DNA from: Suillus spraguei | Taxonomy: Eukaryota; Basidiomycota; Agaricomycetes; Boletales; Suillaceae | Assembly (NCBI GenBank): GCA_016800925.1 | Contig: JABCPU010000549.1 | Coordinates: 1 to 39,639 of the forward strand | Reading direction: 5' to 3' | Length of the DNA stretch: 39,639 nucleotides | Part shown: in pieces, positions 9,933 to 20,847 of the stretch | Layout of the letters: each line of letters begins with the position of its first letter | Numbering within the stretch: the stretch's first letter is position 1 | Notes under the pieces: model-generated | What the model was told of the DNA's origin: nothing | Databases searched by the model: none | What the model saw: only the letters and a program-made list of their open reading frames with translations | Translations under genes and position numbers: made by a program

Positions 9933-12446
9933 TCAGCCGAGCACCACAGCTACGTTTCTGCCATTGAATCTGGGGTTGAGCGCTAGGCGGGGGCAATTCC
10001 TGGGTTCTCCAGGCGGCAAGAAAGTCCATTCCCTGCCGCCTTTTTTGGTGAACCACATACGGTCGCTGGAGGGGTGAGGCACCCAGTAGAATTTATCGAA
10101 CCACGTCTGGTGAAGGTTTCGAATATTATCAGCTTTTTCTTTATCTAGCTCCTTCATGAAGGACAGCCATCTTCGATAGTAGGATGCAGATGGAAATTGC
10201 TGAAGAGCACTAACTGTCGAGGCTCCTTTGGCTGGAAAGTAGCGCCCAAATACCAAGTTATTCCAGTCGCTGTCGCTAGTAATTCGATACTGAATCTGAC
10301 TAAAAATTCCACCGAGGTCCAGTGAATCAAATACGTCCACCCTAGCTCCCTGCCTCTCCACTGCATTGAGCAGTATCCAAGGGGGCTCGGAGGCTAACTT
10401 GGGAGATGGCGCCAGCTGAAAGACATCAGATGCAAACTGACGCTGAATGGTATCCAGTTCTGCCATATCTCTATCTCCTTCAACCTGAGAATCTTTCTCG
10501 CTGCTGCTTGAGTCATGGAGTGCGTGGGTTGTCTTGCGCTTCCTTAGATGGTGGTTTAGGTGTGGATTTTTTGACCGGCTTGATGAGTGGGATTCTGAGA
10601 ACTCTACCTCGATGTCCTCCACAAAATCCCTTTGATACAGGGTCAGCAAGGTTTCAGCGTTAATCGGTCTGGTGTTTGGCAGGCGATAAGCTCCAGCGTC
10701 CTTCACTAGGTCTGACAGAAAGTACGTTCCTCTACCGTACATGATAGGACGAGTGCCCGGCCCCTTCGTATCGGCTAGCACGTGCTGGCAAGAAGCTTCC
10801 AGTAGCATGCTCTCTGCTTGACCCTCGGCTGGGCGGTATATGAGGGCATTGACTTGATATGAAACCAGAGCGCCCAATGCCAAGGACTCAGGCTGGAGAC
10901 GAGCAGCTCTGCAGGCGCTTCGTAGGTTCTGAACCACGTGATAGAGCCCAGCCATTCTGTAGTACTTGAAATACCTTCAAGTTGAACTTGAGGTTAGGAT
11001 GCTGCAGCATTGATTGGATTGAACGGAAGATTCACCAAAATAATGGATTTTTGAAGGAAACTAGGGTGTCTTGTATTAAACTGTATGGAATTTGGGAGAG
11101 CACCCCCTCTGCCTGACTGAGCGGCACTCTGATCTCCAGTCGTGCGTTGCCTTCCAGTCCACCTGCGGTGAAAGAATCACCACAAATGAGAAATTGCTCT
11201 GCGATGCGCTCAAGATCCTTGGAGAGCTTCCCTATGCTTGCTGGGAATAGGTGCCATGGCTTGTGACGTCTAAATACTCCCTTATGCAGCTGGTAGGTAG
11301 CAGATTTGTCGGTGGTATAGGCGTTTATATAGTAAACGTGATCTGGCTTTCCGCGAGAGCCTGGAAGGGCTCGGAATCCTCCAAGATCTTCTAGTTGTGC
11401 AGAGAGATCTCGATGGTATTGAGACCGAGAGCGCAGAATGGCGTCAATTTCTTTGATTGAGGCAGAGGGTAAAAGGAAGGCCAATAAATAATGATGGCCT
11501 TTGGTAAGCCACTGCAGTACGTGGCCTTCATGCCGAATTTCCAATGCAATATCAACAAACCAATCTTGGGGCTGGAGCAGTTGCATATCAAAAAGATGCA
11601 AGACATCAGCTAATGCAGTGCATCTTTTCTCTGCGTCGTGCGGGTCATGGTGAGATATACCTTTTGTCCCTCTTAGCTCGTGAACAAAAAATGCATCCTG
11701 TAACCCGTCTTGGGTCTGAAACAACTCCAGAATTTTAAGTCCCAACTGTTGGAGGAGATGCGTTGGAAAATCCAGTGTACCAAAGTGGAACTGTCCTTTC
11801 AGATCCCGATATAAAGTCATGGCGGCGGAATGGGTAATCGGCCATCGACTCTGATCAATGGGGTTGAGACTAACAACTGCAGGCCGAAGGCATTGATCGT
11901 AGATAAGAGCCATGGTCTCTGGCGAAATGGCAGAACTTTTACTTGGGTCGTACAGTCTGGGGAAGAAGATGCGGGTGATATCACGTCGGCCAACTTTTCC
12001 CAAAGGCATGTTGGGAATTTTGTAAAGTGGAACCCCTGCAATGTTCTGGTAAAGGTGAGTTTGTCAGAATACCGGATGTTCGATAGAATTCTTCCCACCT
12101 GGGGGTAAGATAGGGTGCATTTTAAATGGTTATCTTTTGTGAGGCTCTCGCGAAATGGTGCCAAAGGGAAAATGGACATGGGCAATCTGAATGGTAGATT
12201 GCGTGTGATGCCTATAACAGAGTCTATGTCTCTGTGGAGTTGATATTGAGACATAGGAGGGGCAACCACTCCTTGTCTGGCATTTATGAATATACGAGCT
12301 GCCATATCATCCCGTTGGAGGCGTCCAGCAAGTACAAAACGAAGAAAATCTTCTGTGTCTTCTAGTGTGGACAAATGTTGAGCAACGGAGACAAATTCCC
12401 CCAGGGAGACCTGAATGCCACGTAAATCCTCATCAGGGGGTTGCAT
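9933..12446 (-). pseudogene. Large Agaricomycete-specific protein of unknown function, disrupted
   Basis: Segments: 12446-12099 (starts MQPPDEDLRGIQVS), a 53-nt GT-AG intron with a CTGAC branch site, 12045-11032, then 10970-9933. Recognisable blocks are YQLHRDIDSVIGI, GVPLYKIPNMPLGKVG, ITRIFFPRLYD, WFVDIALEIRHEGHVLQW, GKPDHVYYINAYTTDKSATY and NARLEIRVPL. I recall this pattern from a widespread unnamed family in mushroom genomes; its activity is unknown to me. The C-terminal part holds a Lys/Ser-rich linker, then YYRRWLSFMKEL and DRMWFTKK. A TGA at 11034-11032 follows FKNPLFW, and the frame changes by one base near 10965-10975 before MAGLYHVVQNLR. The reading frame is otherwise long and open, so decay looks recent. 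A split into two genes is the alternative, but the MAGLYHVV frame lacks an obvious promoter gap. Confidence 0.65.
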
Positions 12447-13029
12447 GTGGGAGTAGTGATGTATGTTAGCCTAAGCCGATATTCTGAACCACTTCAACCT
12501 AAGGAGGCAACTTCACGTGATGTGACAGATGTGTGACGCTATAAGGGTAAGTCCAAGCCGAACTTCATCAATGGATCTCTGAGTGGCTTCGGGATGGCTC
12601 AATGCTTTCTTCAAAGCGTCAGCATACCGGTGTTCCTCTGCCACATACTACTGGAGGTCGATTACCGATGGCGCTTGTTTATTTCCACTCTTGGAGCGTT
12701 GGAAACACAAGTTTTTACTTGCAGGCAAATATCTCAACGAGCCTTCATCTAAAAGAGACCTCGAGTTGAAAAGTTGTCTGAGACAACGTAAATATAGCAT
12801 AGTCAGGGCAGGTAGTTTGTCATCCATATTATACTAATTTTTCCACCAATTGCGTTGCTACATTCGCACAAGAGGCGTGCTCAATTATTGCGATGTCAAG
12901 TTCAAGACGTGTCAAGTTCCACCGCGCCTTACAGCTGTTTTCAAAAATATGCTAAAGGAAATGCCCGGCCAGGACCCCGTAAGCACTTGAGGCAATACAG
13001 CGCGCTGAACACTCGCTGTCATAGTTAGT
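12447..13029. other. Spacer, no gene seen
   Basis: Upstream region of the large unnamed protein, running up to a transposase relic. The open frame at 12583-12837 shows no recognisable motif. I see no tRNA or repeat here. Confidence 0.4.
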
Positions 13030-13191
13030 ATGTCACCACGCAGTGTTTCAGCAGACTTGAAAGCTCGAATTCCTATTATACGTCGACGTGGGCATTCTGT
13101 CAAGCACATATGCCATCTGCTTGGGGTCAAGAAGACTCTCGTGTGGGTATCATATTTTGGGGAAGAGACATCCGATCAGGCTGCAACTTAA
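13030..13191 (+). pseudogene. N-terminal relic of an IS630/Tc1-type transposase
   Basis: A 53-codon open frame beginning MSPRSVSADLKARIP and continuing GHSVKHICHLLGVKKTLV matches the helix-turn-helix start I know from basidiomycete IS630/Tc1-like (DDE_3) transposases. In those, the start reads like 'RRISADLKARIPVL...VKEICKILGIKKTLVY'. After YFGEE the similarity ends and a stop follows. The DDE catalytic domain is absent, so this is a fragment. It lies head-to-tail against the 3' side of the FunK1 gene. Confidence 0.6.
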
Positions 13192-13344
13192 ATGTACCTT
13201 ACTGTTGCAGTAATCACAGTCAGACATGAATCAAGATTGATATGCAACCCAACAGAGAACATGAGCGAGTATTCGAAAAGTATCGTGAGGCTTGAACATA
13301 ACGCAAGGTAATCGAGCTAAGCGCAAGGTAATATGTCCATATAG

Positions 13345-15751
13345 CTAGTTATCCTCAACCCTACGTCTCTTGCTGGATGTCATGAATTCTACCTGTGAAG
13401 GACATGTTGACTTTGTGAAGACACGCCGTTTTATGTGGAACTTCCCGTGGGAAGCGATAGTTTGTGCCACGGGAGGGTCTTGAGGCCAGCCGTCTAATTG
13501 AAGGTAAGAATCATAAATTTTTATGATCTTATCGTGCGACCTCAAGGTGTCCATGTGCATCTTCAACTTGTAGACAGGATGTGCCTTCAAGATATCTGTG
13601 AGTAGGGCCATCTCAGCGGCATCTGGTTGTATCCCTTCGATATACTCGCACATCCGATGATAAGCTTCCTGCTGCTCCCGTGTGACCAAAGTATACCGAA
13701 GCGCGAAGACCTCGGCAAGTGCAAGGATGAGCCCGTCGAGCGGTTTGCGGTCGACAAACACATCGACCCCAAATTGTGTTCTTGAGTTGAGAAAAGCCGA
13801 TTTAGAGGATGATCCAACCCCCTCCAACTCATCAACTTCGAAGACCTGATTAATGAGTAATGACCGCGCAGGGATAGACAAGTAAGTCTTTGTGCACAGT
13901 AAGGCAACCCATAGAACGACATAGAGACTAGACTCCAAGTCATCCTCAACATCATGTTTGGCGTCTCTATTTTCGATCAGGTGGGCAGACATGAATTGCC
14001 AGGTTCCCTTGATGACACCAGATTTAGTACAGACTAATAAGTTTGGGCACTGAATGAACGAACCGTACGGGTTATTTGCCGAGCACCCACGACATCGATT
14101 AACTTTGAGAGGTCCCAATCAATGAGGATGCCCTTGCCGCGGTAGATGACAACGTTTCCTGCACTGAGGTCTCGATGCAATACCCTCGCATTATGATATG
14201 CGTCCTTGTGAGCTGTAGCAATATGAATATAATGCTTTTTGGGAGGGTGCGGTGGCAAAATACGTACCAATTAATGCGTCACGAACGGCTGTGACGAGCT
14301 GATGAGAGCTTTCAAACTCACACAACTGCTTGCCCACAATATCGAGAACCAGGCGATAATGGATGTACGGAGTGATCGCGTCATGCGAACACGCCCAGAT
14401 AGCATCTGCAAGCTTGTAAGTCTGCGTGGCTTGTTGAGGGATAGAGGGTACGTCGTGACACGCGATGCACGACGCAATGTTGGAAACGTTGTTTTTTTTC
14501 AATATTTTGTATGTCTCGCCTTCTGGTAGAATATCGGCGATCGCGACCCGCCAAGAGTCTTTGAACATGACAACTCTGTCATTGCCAATATCGTAAGCAG
14601 GGCATGTGCGAGTACATCGGCCAATCGGGGGTTGACCGACTGGCAAAGGTGCCGGAAAAATCAAGGTAATCAAGCCAGAGTCATCGACATTAGGGACAGC
14701 TACTTTCAACATGCGCCTGGTAGCGGGGAGGCCTAACTGCAATCTTGCAAGGACAGCCTCCTCGGTGCTAGCGGACGTTACCGAAGTGTCAACACCACGC
14801 AATGCAGGAGATGCTTGTGCGTAACGATGGAAAAAATCAGCCAGATGTGGTTCTTCGTTGTATTTGATGGCGGAAGACACGGTAGCACCCTCCCTATCCC
14901 ATCTTATAATATAAGCTTGATCGTATACGATCAGAATGGAGAATGCGTGAGTGCGGTATTGTGCGCCAAGTTGAGCTGCGGTATAACTCGTTATTTGTCC
15001 CAGCGTGTCCATGGCCTTGTCGGTTTCGGATACGAAGGGCAATGTCGGACTTGGGCCACTTGCAGGTGTATAGAATGGATTATGATGGGGCTCCCACTTG
15101 AATTCGATAACCACTTCTGCAGCAGAGATATCGCAGGAGGATTGTCTAGCGCGGGGTGGCGAGGCTCCATCGGCATAAACACAGACGTCTGGTTTGACTT
15201 GAAACGTAAATGATTTACAATTCGTCGTGTCTGCATTGCTGTGGGTGTCGATAAACGATAGACCAGGAGCAAAAGATGACATGGTGTTAATCTACACCTG
15301 GAGTCAGACTAGCTGGAAGCGATCTTAATATCATAGTTAAAGCACTTACAAATGGTTCGTAAGCTTTCGTCTCGTGGGCAGCAGAGAGTGTACTGTCGAA
15401 GGCGCCATCAGAGAAGGAGGTTAAAGGCTGATAATATGGGATCGCTGAAGGCGATAGGAACTTCTCAAGAAATAGTTCCACTGGCATCGGACCAACCAAA
15501 TATCCTTGCATCTCCTTGCCCATGGCGTTGAGAGTGGTATCTCGGCAGCGTGTATTGGTTGTGTAGGGCTGCATAGTGGAACAGCTACGTTTGATGGGTG
15601 TGTCATCCGTAGGGAGAACTGGCTGCAAGTCCTGTGCGGTAGACTGCGCTAGTGTCCGTAACGGCAGCTCGGGCGTCCTTAGTTCTGCAGGGGGGGTGTT
15701 GCTGTCAGTCGGATCAGCAGACACGTGTAGAACGGGTATAGCAGGAAACAT
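13345..15751 (-). CDS. FunK1 fungal-type protein kinase
   Basis: Four exons on the minus strand, 15751-15350, 15291-14268, 14212-14064 and 14007-13345, with 55-58 nt GT-AG introns (GTAAGT, GTACGT, GTTCGT). They join without a stop into 745 residues, a full length for the family. Residues ~135-330 form the N-terminal FunK1 part (VCVYADG, AEVVIEFKW, LGQITSYTAAQLGAQYRTHAFSI). The kinase core holds the catalytic loop VLHRDLSAGN (H488-R489-D490, N495) and the metal-binding motif as IDWDLS (D507) instead of DFG, then RTGTWQFMSAHL with GTWQ in the activation segment. A basic KRRR tail follows. FunK1 kinases are a fungus-specific, strongly expanded eukaryotic-like kinase group whose substrates are mostly unknown. 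The start is the first ATG of an open first exon. It is one of the few intact genes in the window. Confidence 0.92.
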
Positions 15752-16000
15752 GACTTTTGAATATATTTATTTAATACAAATGTCGGGTATAACGAAACGG
15801 GTATGAGATGCAGACGACAAGTGAGAAAGACAACCAAGAACAACAGTCAGAGGCTTATATAGTGAATGGAACTCAGCCGGACATTCCCGCAATCCACTCT
15901 CCGGTATTTGTCCACTATGTAAGTGGTGGTGTGGGAGTACGGATCTATCTTATTCGTGTTCAGTAGTCTATAAAGATAACAAGATGACATACATTGTAAT

Positions 16001-17203
16001 TTATGGGTGTTTCTGAGAACAATAGGGCTCCAATGTTGGGAGGATCAATGACTTGCGAGCCCCTAGGAGAGCGCGGGCACTGGTCGAATTAGCTTGATAC
16101 CAGTTGTCGTTATACCAGTTGCGTGGAAGCCGTTGGATCGCAATAGAATTTTGAGCCGTACGTTTCGGCTCCAAGACACGCGGAAGGGACGAGTTTCCAA
16201 TCGGAATAGTCATATTTTCTTCATGGGTTGCTGCAGCATATGACTCCACAGCATGGAGTAACTGAGTGACGTCGGGATTGAGCCATGGAAGGCCTACTCG
16301 CCTTACTACCTTTGGCGTCGCCCCAATTGGCGTGTCCGTTTCATCCCCACTGACACCATTAACATCTAACCGATTGATGATACGTCCAATCGTGTCCCAG
16401 GTATCTGGGCTGCGGTGTCAATTTTGTGCTACTATTTTTATGCGTCTCTCGACAGTCTGAAAAGGCATTTAGATGATACCAGGATAAAACACTGTTTGCC
16501 TACCCCATGTTTTCGAGTATTACACCTATCTAAGCGCTGCCTTCGCTCGTTGCGTCCTAACAATTGACGAGATGCATGATTCATATCGTCGAGATTGACA
16601 TAATTACTGATCCGCGCACGTTGTCGACATTCGTATTGAGTTCTGCGTAGCTTGTCGATACACAATGAACGCAAATTGTCGAGACTCGCTTCCGCATGGA
16701 ACAGAACTTGCGCATAGGTGCCGTTCCTGATCTTTGCCTGAAGGTCTACGACTATGAGGCTGATTAACTCCGTGTTCCATGAAGACTTTTCCAATGAGTC
16801 GCTCCAGTCAATAAAGAGGTTTTCTAGGGTGGGACAGCAGTCGTGATCACGATTGAAGGCTTGAATGGATTCGATTGGAGAGGATTGAGGCAGCGAGCCG
16901 TGTTTGCCCCTTAGTAGCTTTTTCTCTCGTAGATAGCTGCGGAATGCAACCTAATGAAATTGATTACCATGGTCGGATAAAAAATGTTGACATACGTACA
17001 TGCAAATGATTTTTTGAACCTCTCTTACCGGGGCGCTTCCGGCGGGGGCGAGGTGTCAAATCATCATCGCTGTCACTTGCTTGAGTATCTGACGAAGAAT
17101 CCTCCCTATGAGTACGACGCTGGAGACCAACGGAGACGTTTCTCATATCGTCTGATAGCCGTTCAACCATGGAAGGAATCATGGCATCGATAGCATTGTT
17201 CAA
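16001..17203 (-). pseudogene. Agaricomycete protein of unknown function, one nonsense codon
   Basis: Exons 17203-17000, 16950-16504 and 16456-16001 join in phase 0 across 49- and 47-nt GT-AG introns (GTACGT, GTAGGC). The N-terminus is Ser/Asp-rich, followed by a basic RPRRKRPGKRG block and then VAFRSYLREKKLLRG. The C-terminal half carries DVNGVSGDETDTPIGATPKVVRRV, SSLPRVLEPKRTAQNSIAI and RLPRNWYNDNWYQ. I recognise these as a repeated unnamed family of mushroom genomes (GMSSDETD...LPRNWYDxxW). A TGA at 16420-16418 follows KIVAQN in exon 3, with family-like sequence on both sides. The only intron that could remove it would be about 23 nt, too short. Read-through length is 368 residues. No catalytic motif is visible; the basic N-terminus suggests a nuclear protein. 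Confidence 0.65.
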
Positions 17204-17314
17204 AGCCGGCTACAACTATCTAAACGGCTATTTGAGTGGTTACAAGTGGGTTTGCAGTGCGAGAATTAACTTGCGAACTACAATGCGATAATGATAGTAA
17301 ATCAGCCGCAGACA

Positions 17315-18918
17315 TCATATGACGCCATCACCCAATGAGCAAGTATGTGAGCGAGGGAATTTTTTACCTTCCCTCGTCGTGATAACTACGTCGTTCCTCT
17401 TCACCACCTTCGTAAAATGGACGGTCCCGATGTCATCTCCACATATCACGACAAAACGCTTGCTGCTGCCCACCGGGGGCTCTGCGATAACGTAACACAT
17501 TGGAATTTCATCGTCTTTCGCACCAATGTTCCTAATCCTTGAAAGGTATCTGACCGCAACATTTTTATGCGCAACGGGCCCACTTGGCAGAAGGAACGGA
17601 TCCGGAACTAGTGTACGAACCAGGCGATCATGATAATTCTGGTACCATGTGCCACTTGGCGCTGGTCGCACCCTTAAGACTAATTGGCAACGAGCTAGTA
17701 CCAAGTGTTGCTGCACAGGAATCGTGCGGCTGATTGAGGAGTTAAGTGGCGGAAAGCAACGGTAATTAAAACAACGCACGAGATGAGTCTGGCAGATCAG
17801 AATTGTTCCCCCCCTCAGAGTCTTCAGGGTTCACCCGCCAAGGATCATATGCTGTGATAACACGTATTAAATCCATGCGGAATAGTCATGTTACGAAACT
17901 CTCACGAGGGGTTGTGGATGGTGTTCCTTCAAATATCGAGGTCTCTGGCTCAATGTCAAAGTCAACTGACCATGGATTGGGGTGGGGTTCAGGGGCGGAA
18001 TGTGGATGAGGAGGTGGTGGCGATGGCGGTGGTGGTGGGCTTGGAAGTGGGGTGCGGGCTCTCGGAGGCCTCTGGATGTACGATTGACGTAACATCTGAA
18101 TGAATATCTTTAATTATTCGTTTGACAATCAATTCCGTTAAGGAGGTCCCCTGATTCACTGTCTACTCGTGAGCGAGATGAAGGACACCAGCAAGCATGG
18201 AACTGACCTGACGACATAGCTTCGTGGAAGTTGCTGCCTTTGACCTTGGAAGAGGTCAACTTGACAAGTATCACGTGTGAGAGATCGCAGTGTTCCACGT
18301 AGCGATTTCATACGTCCATGAATAACAACTACTTGCTTGCCGACTAACCGTCGCACAGGGTCGTGCTCCGCTGTTGCGCTGATCCTGGTGGCATGAGATA
18401 TAAAAATCGTGATCTGAGATAGACGCAGTCAAATAAAAGCGATGAATGTGATTGTCAATGTACCTTTGCGTAGGGACCTTGGAATGTCAAGGTTTTATTG
18501 CTCAGGTTGACATCAAGGACGATGCCCGAGGGTACTTCTCCCGATGAAGTGACCGTGGCATCCTGACTCAGGAGGACAGGGTCTATGGGGATCTCGTCGC
18601 GTGCTGAGTTCGATGGAGCTGCAGCATCAGGTTGTAGTTCTGGGCGAGTTATCCGACGACGTTTTCGGGGAGCCTTGTCTTGCGAGTCTACGTCAGCAGG
18701 TTGCTGATTCTGAGCCTGTTCTTCTTTCATGCGTTTACGCCATGCGCGTTTGTTGGCGGTGTTCTATTGATCTCTCGTGCCCTGTCAGGATTGAGTTTCC
18801 GTTTGGCGTGCTATCTTCGAACGCGCTCGCGTTGCCGTTCCTCGAGGGTTAGGTCTGATGCGGCTAGATCAGGATGGGTAAGCCTGGGCTTCTTGGTGAG
18901 TTTTTCGGGCTGTTGCAT
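17315..18918 (-). pseudogene. KOW/Spt5-like protein, damaged
   Basis: The start ATG at 18918-18916 opens MQQPEKLTKKPRLTHPDLA, then LTLEERQRERVRR and HAKRKLNPDRAREINR, a basic nuclear-type N-terminus. Codon 36 is TAG (18813-18811), and one base seems missing near 18760-18766 before ANKRAWRKRMKEEQ. After LTFQGPYAK a 46-nt intron (GTACAT...CAG) leads to RRLVGKQVVVIHGRMKSLRG, a KOW-type module. Pro-rich linkers follow, and the last block (to 17315) has WYQNYHDRLVRTLVPDPFLL and KRFVVICGDDIGTVH. The order basic region, KOW, linker, PDPF block matches Spt5-like KOW proteins of Agaricomycetes, where true Spt5 is a transcription elongation factor. An intron covering the TAG is conceivable but would delete conserved residues. 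Exon limits between 18300 and 17780 are uncertain. Confidence 0.5.
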
Positions 18919-19184
18919 TTTATTTCAACAAGGAGTTTCCTTGTTAAGATGATGCTAAGCGTGTTAGGGTAATGGGAGAATGTAGTTAGAGAGGAGAAGG
19001 TCGGTCGGGCAAACGATGCCACATTTGTCGGAACTTTAAATCGGACATACGTATTAAGAAAGTACACGCATTGTCAAGTCCACGGTGTGTGATTGTGATG
19101 AGAATGATACGGTCAAGTTATAGGAGTTAATAGACTACAGCTTAAGCTTAATAAGTTGAGTAGGAATGTAGTAGCGAGTATGTC
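18919..19184 (-). promoter_or_regulatory. Upstream region of the KOW-like gene, conserved in a second copy
   Basis: The ~300 bp before the ATG recur in inverted orientation at about 27630-27915, including AACTCCTATAACTTGA, AATACGTATGTCCGATTTAA, GACAAATGTGGCATCGTTTG and AACAAGGAAANTCCTTGTTG just before the start codon. This last string is itself nearly palindromic. The duplication shows common descent, not necessarily function. Confidence 0.5.
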
Positions 19185-19410
19185 CTCAAAGTCATCGCCA
19201 AAGTCCAATTATAGTAGGTACCTTTGGTATTGTCCTCAAAGTCATTATACATACTCAAAGTCATCATACGTACTCAACGGTACTCAAAGTCGTCGTACGT
19301 ACTCAATGGTGCTGTACATACTTAAAGTTATTATACGTACGTTGTACATACTCAAAGTTGCTATATATACTCAAAGTCATCATACATACTCAGTAACATT
19401 GTACATTGGG
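19185..19410. repeat. GTACTCAAAGTC minisatellite
   Basis: About ten degenerate copies of a 15-25 bp unit around TACTCAAAGTCATNATACGTAC. The reverse complement (GACTTTGAGTAYGTAC) is the unit at 27505-27605 and 37425-37600. Confidence 0.85.
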
Positions 19411-20847
19411 AAAATAGTGTACCCGTTGCCATCGACCAAGGCTCGTGATTCATTGGAAGCTGATGCAGGAGTGTTGATGAATACTGGCAACTAGTAGGAG
19501 GTCAGGCAAAGTCAAATTCGACATAAATTGTGCCGAAAGATGGTTAAACGTCGGTGATTAGGTGCTTGATGAGTCCGTCATTTAGGATTTCTAGCTGACA
19601 CGTTACATACAGAATGGATGCATTTCAATGTTTTTTTTTAATTCCGATTTTTGTCCATTAAGGAATGTAACTAACCTAGGTAGGACATACAGTCACCTCT
19701 TAGTTATTTATATCGCCCTAAAACAGCCGGCAGGAATGGCGGACTGGTGGGGTTTCCCTTACACCAGTGCATTTGGGGATGTGATGAAGGGGCGGAGCAC
19801 GGGGCTCCATAACTAGCTAGTATTGTCCCACATAATAGTATAGTATCACTCTCAATGGACATAAAATCGAATATATATAAAAAGTGATGCCGATCTATGA
19901 AACATCGACTCAGGGAACTCGCTTGGTGGTAGCAACGGGAGCAAAGGGTTAAATTTTCGCTACCTCTTGCACGATTTTAATCATCTCAGAGACCTGGCTA
20001 GAGCATTTAAGGCCTAGCCCAGAGCGTTTCAGAGCACTCTGTATTACCTTTTGAGTGTAATTCCACTGGTGGCAAATTCGGGTAAAATGTTAGTTTCCCG
20101 CTGTTAGTAAAAGATCACAACATGGATCCGACATGAACTTGGGCATGATGTTGCCCCAACCAAGGCCCAGTGATGATAGTCCAAGCATAAACAGCAGGGA
20201 CACCTGCAAATTTAAAAACTGTTTCTCCATCAGCTCAATATATAGGCACAAGCAAGTTGTTGAATGATGTGATGGCATGCGGTGAGCAGTCACTGAGTAC
20301 TGAGTGGCCAATGATGTGCTTCAAAATGTCAAGTTAGACTTTTACGACATTTTACGAGACATCCAGATTTAGAAGTTGAGGACTTCTGCAATTTGTAACT
20401 TTGACGACTTCCAAGACTTCTTGCGAGTTAATTTACGATCACTTCTAGAGGTCGTTAAAGTCGCGAAATCGTGAGACACTATGCTATGTATTACAAGCGA
20501 CAAAGAATGAGTGCTTCTTCCAGGGAATATGGATATCTACGAAGGAAAAAGAATCGTCCATCTGGCGACATCTAACCAATACTGCAATAGCTATAATCTC
20601 TGCAAAACCACTGAAATGAACGCTTGACTTACGCACTTTACGGACACTTACAAACACTCATGACTTTAGTAAACAAAGGCTTGTTTCTAGATTTTGGATT
20701 TCCAGATGCTACTACTACCGATGGAATTCCATGCTCCATGTCACTCTAGGCCTTGTTTCTAGAATGGTATTTATTGGCATTCCTGGACTCCCTCGATGCC
20801 AACCAACTTGAAAACCACCCCTCCGCTCTGTTTCACCTCTTGAAAAA
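19411..20847. other. Long spacer upstream of the SNF2-type gene
   Basis: No gene recognised. There is an AT-rich stretch near 19866-19885 and short near-repeats of GACTTCNAAGACTT type near 20380-20430. Open frames such as 20090-20311 have no family features. The promoter of the helicase gene must lie before 20848, but no core element could be assigned. Confidence 0.4.

Noticed and set aside
3500..18920. Classical RIP as the cause of the stop codons
   Set aside because: RIP is characterised in ascomycetes, and the intact frames elsewhere do not look mutated throughout. Only the C-to-T compatibility of the stops is claimed.
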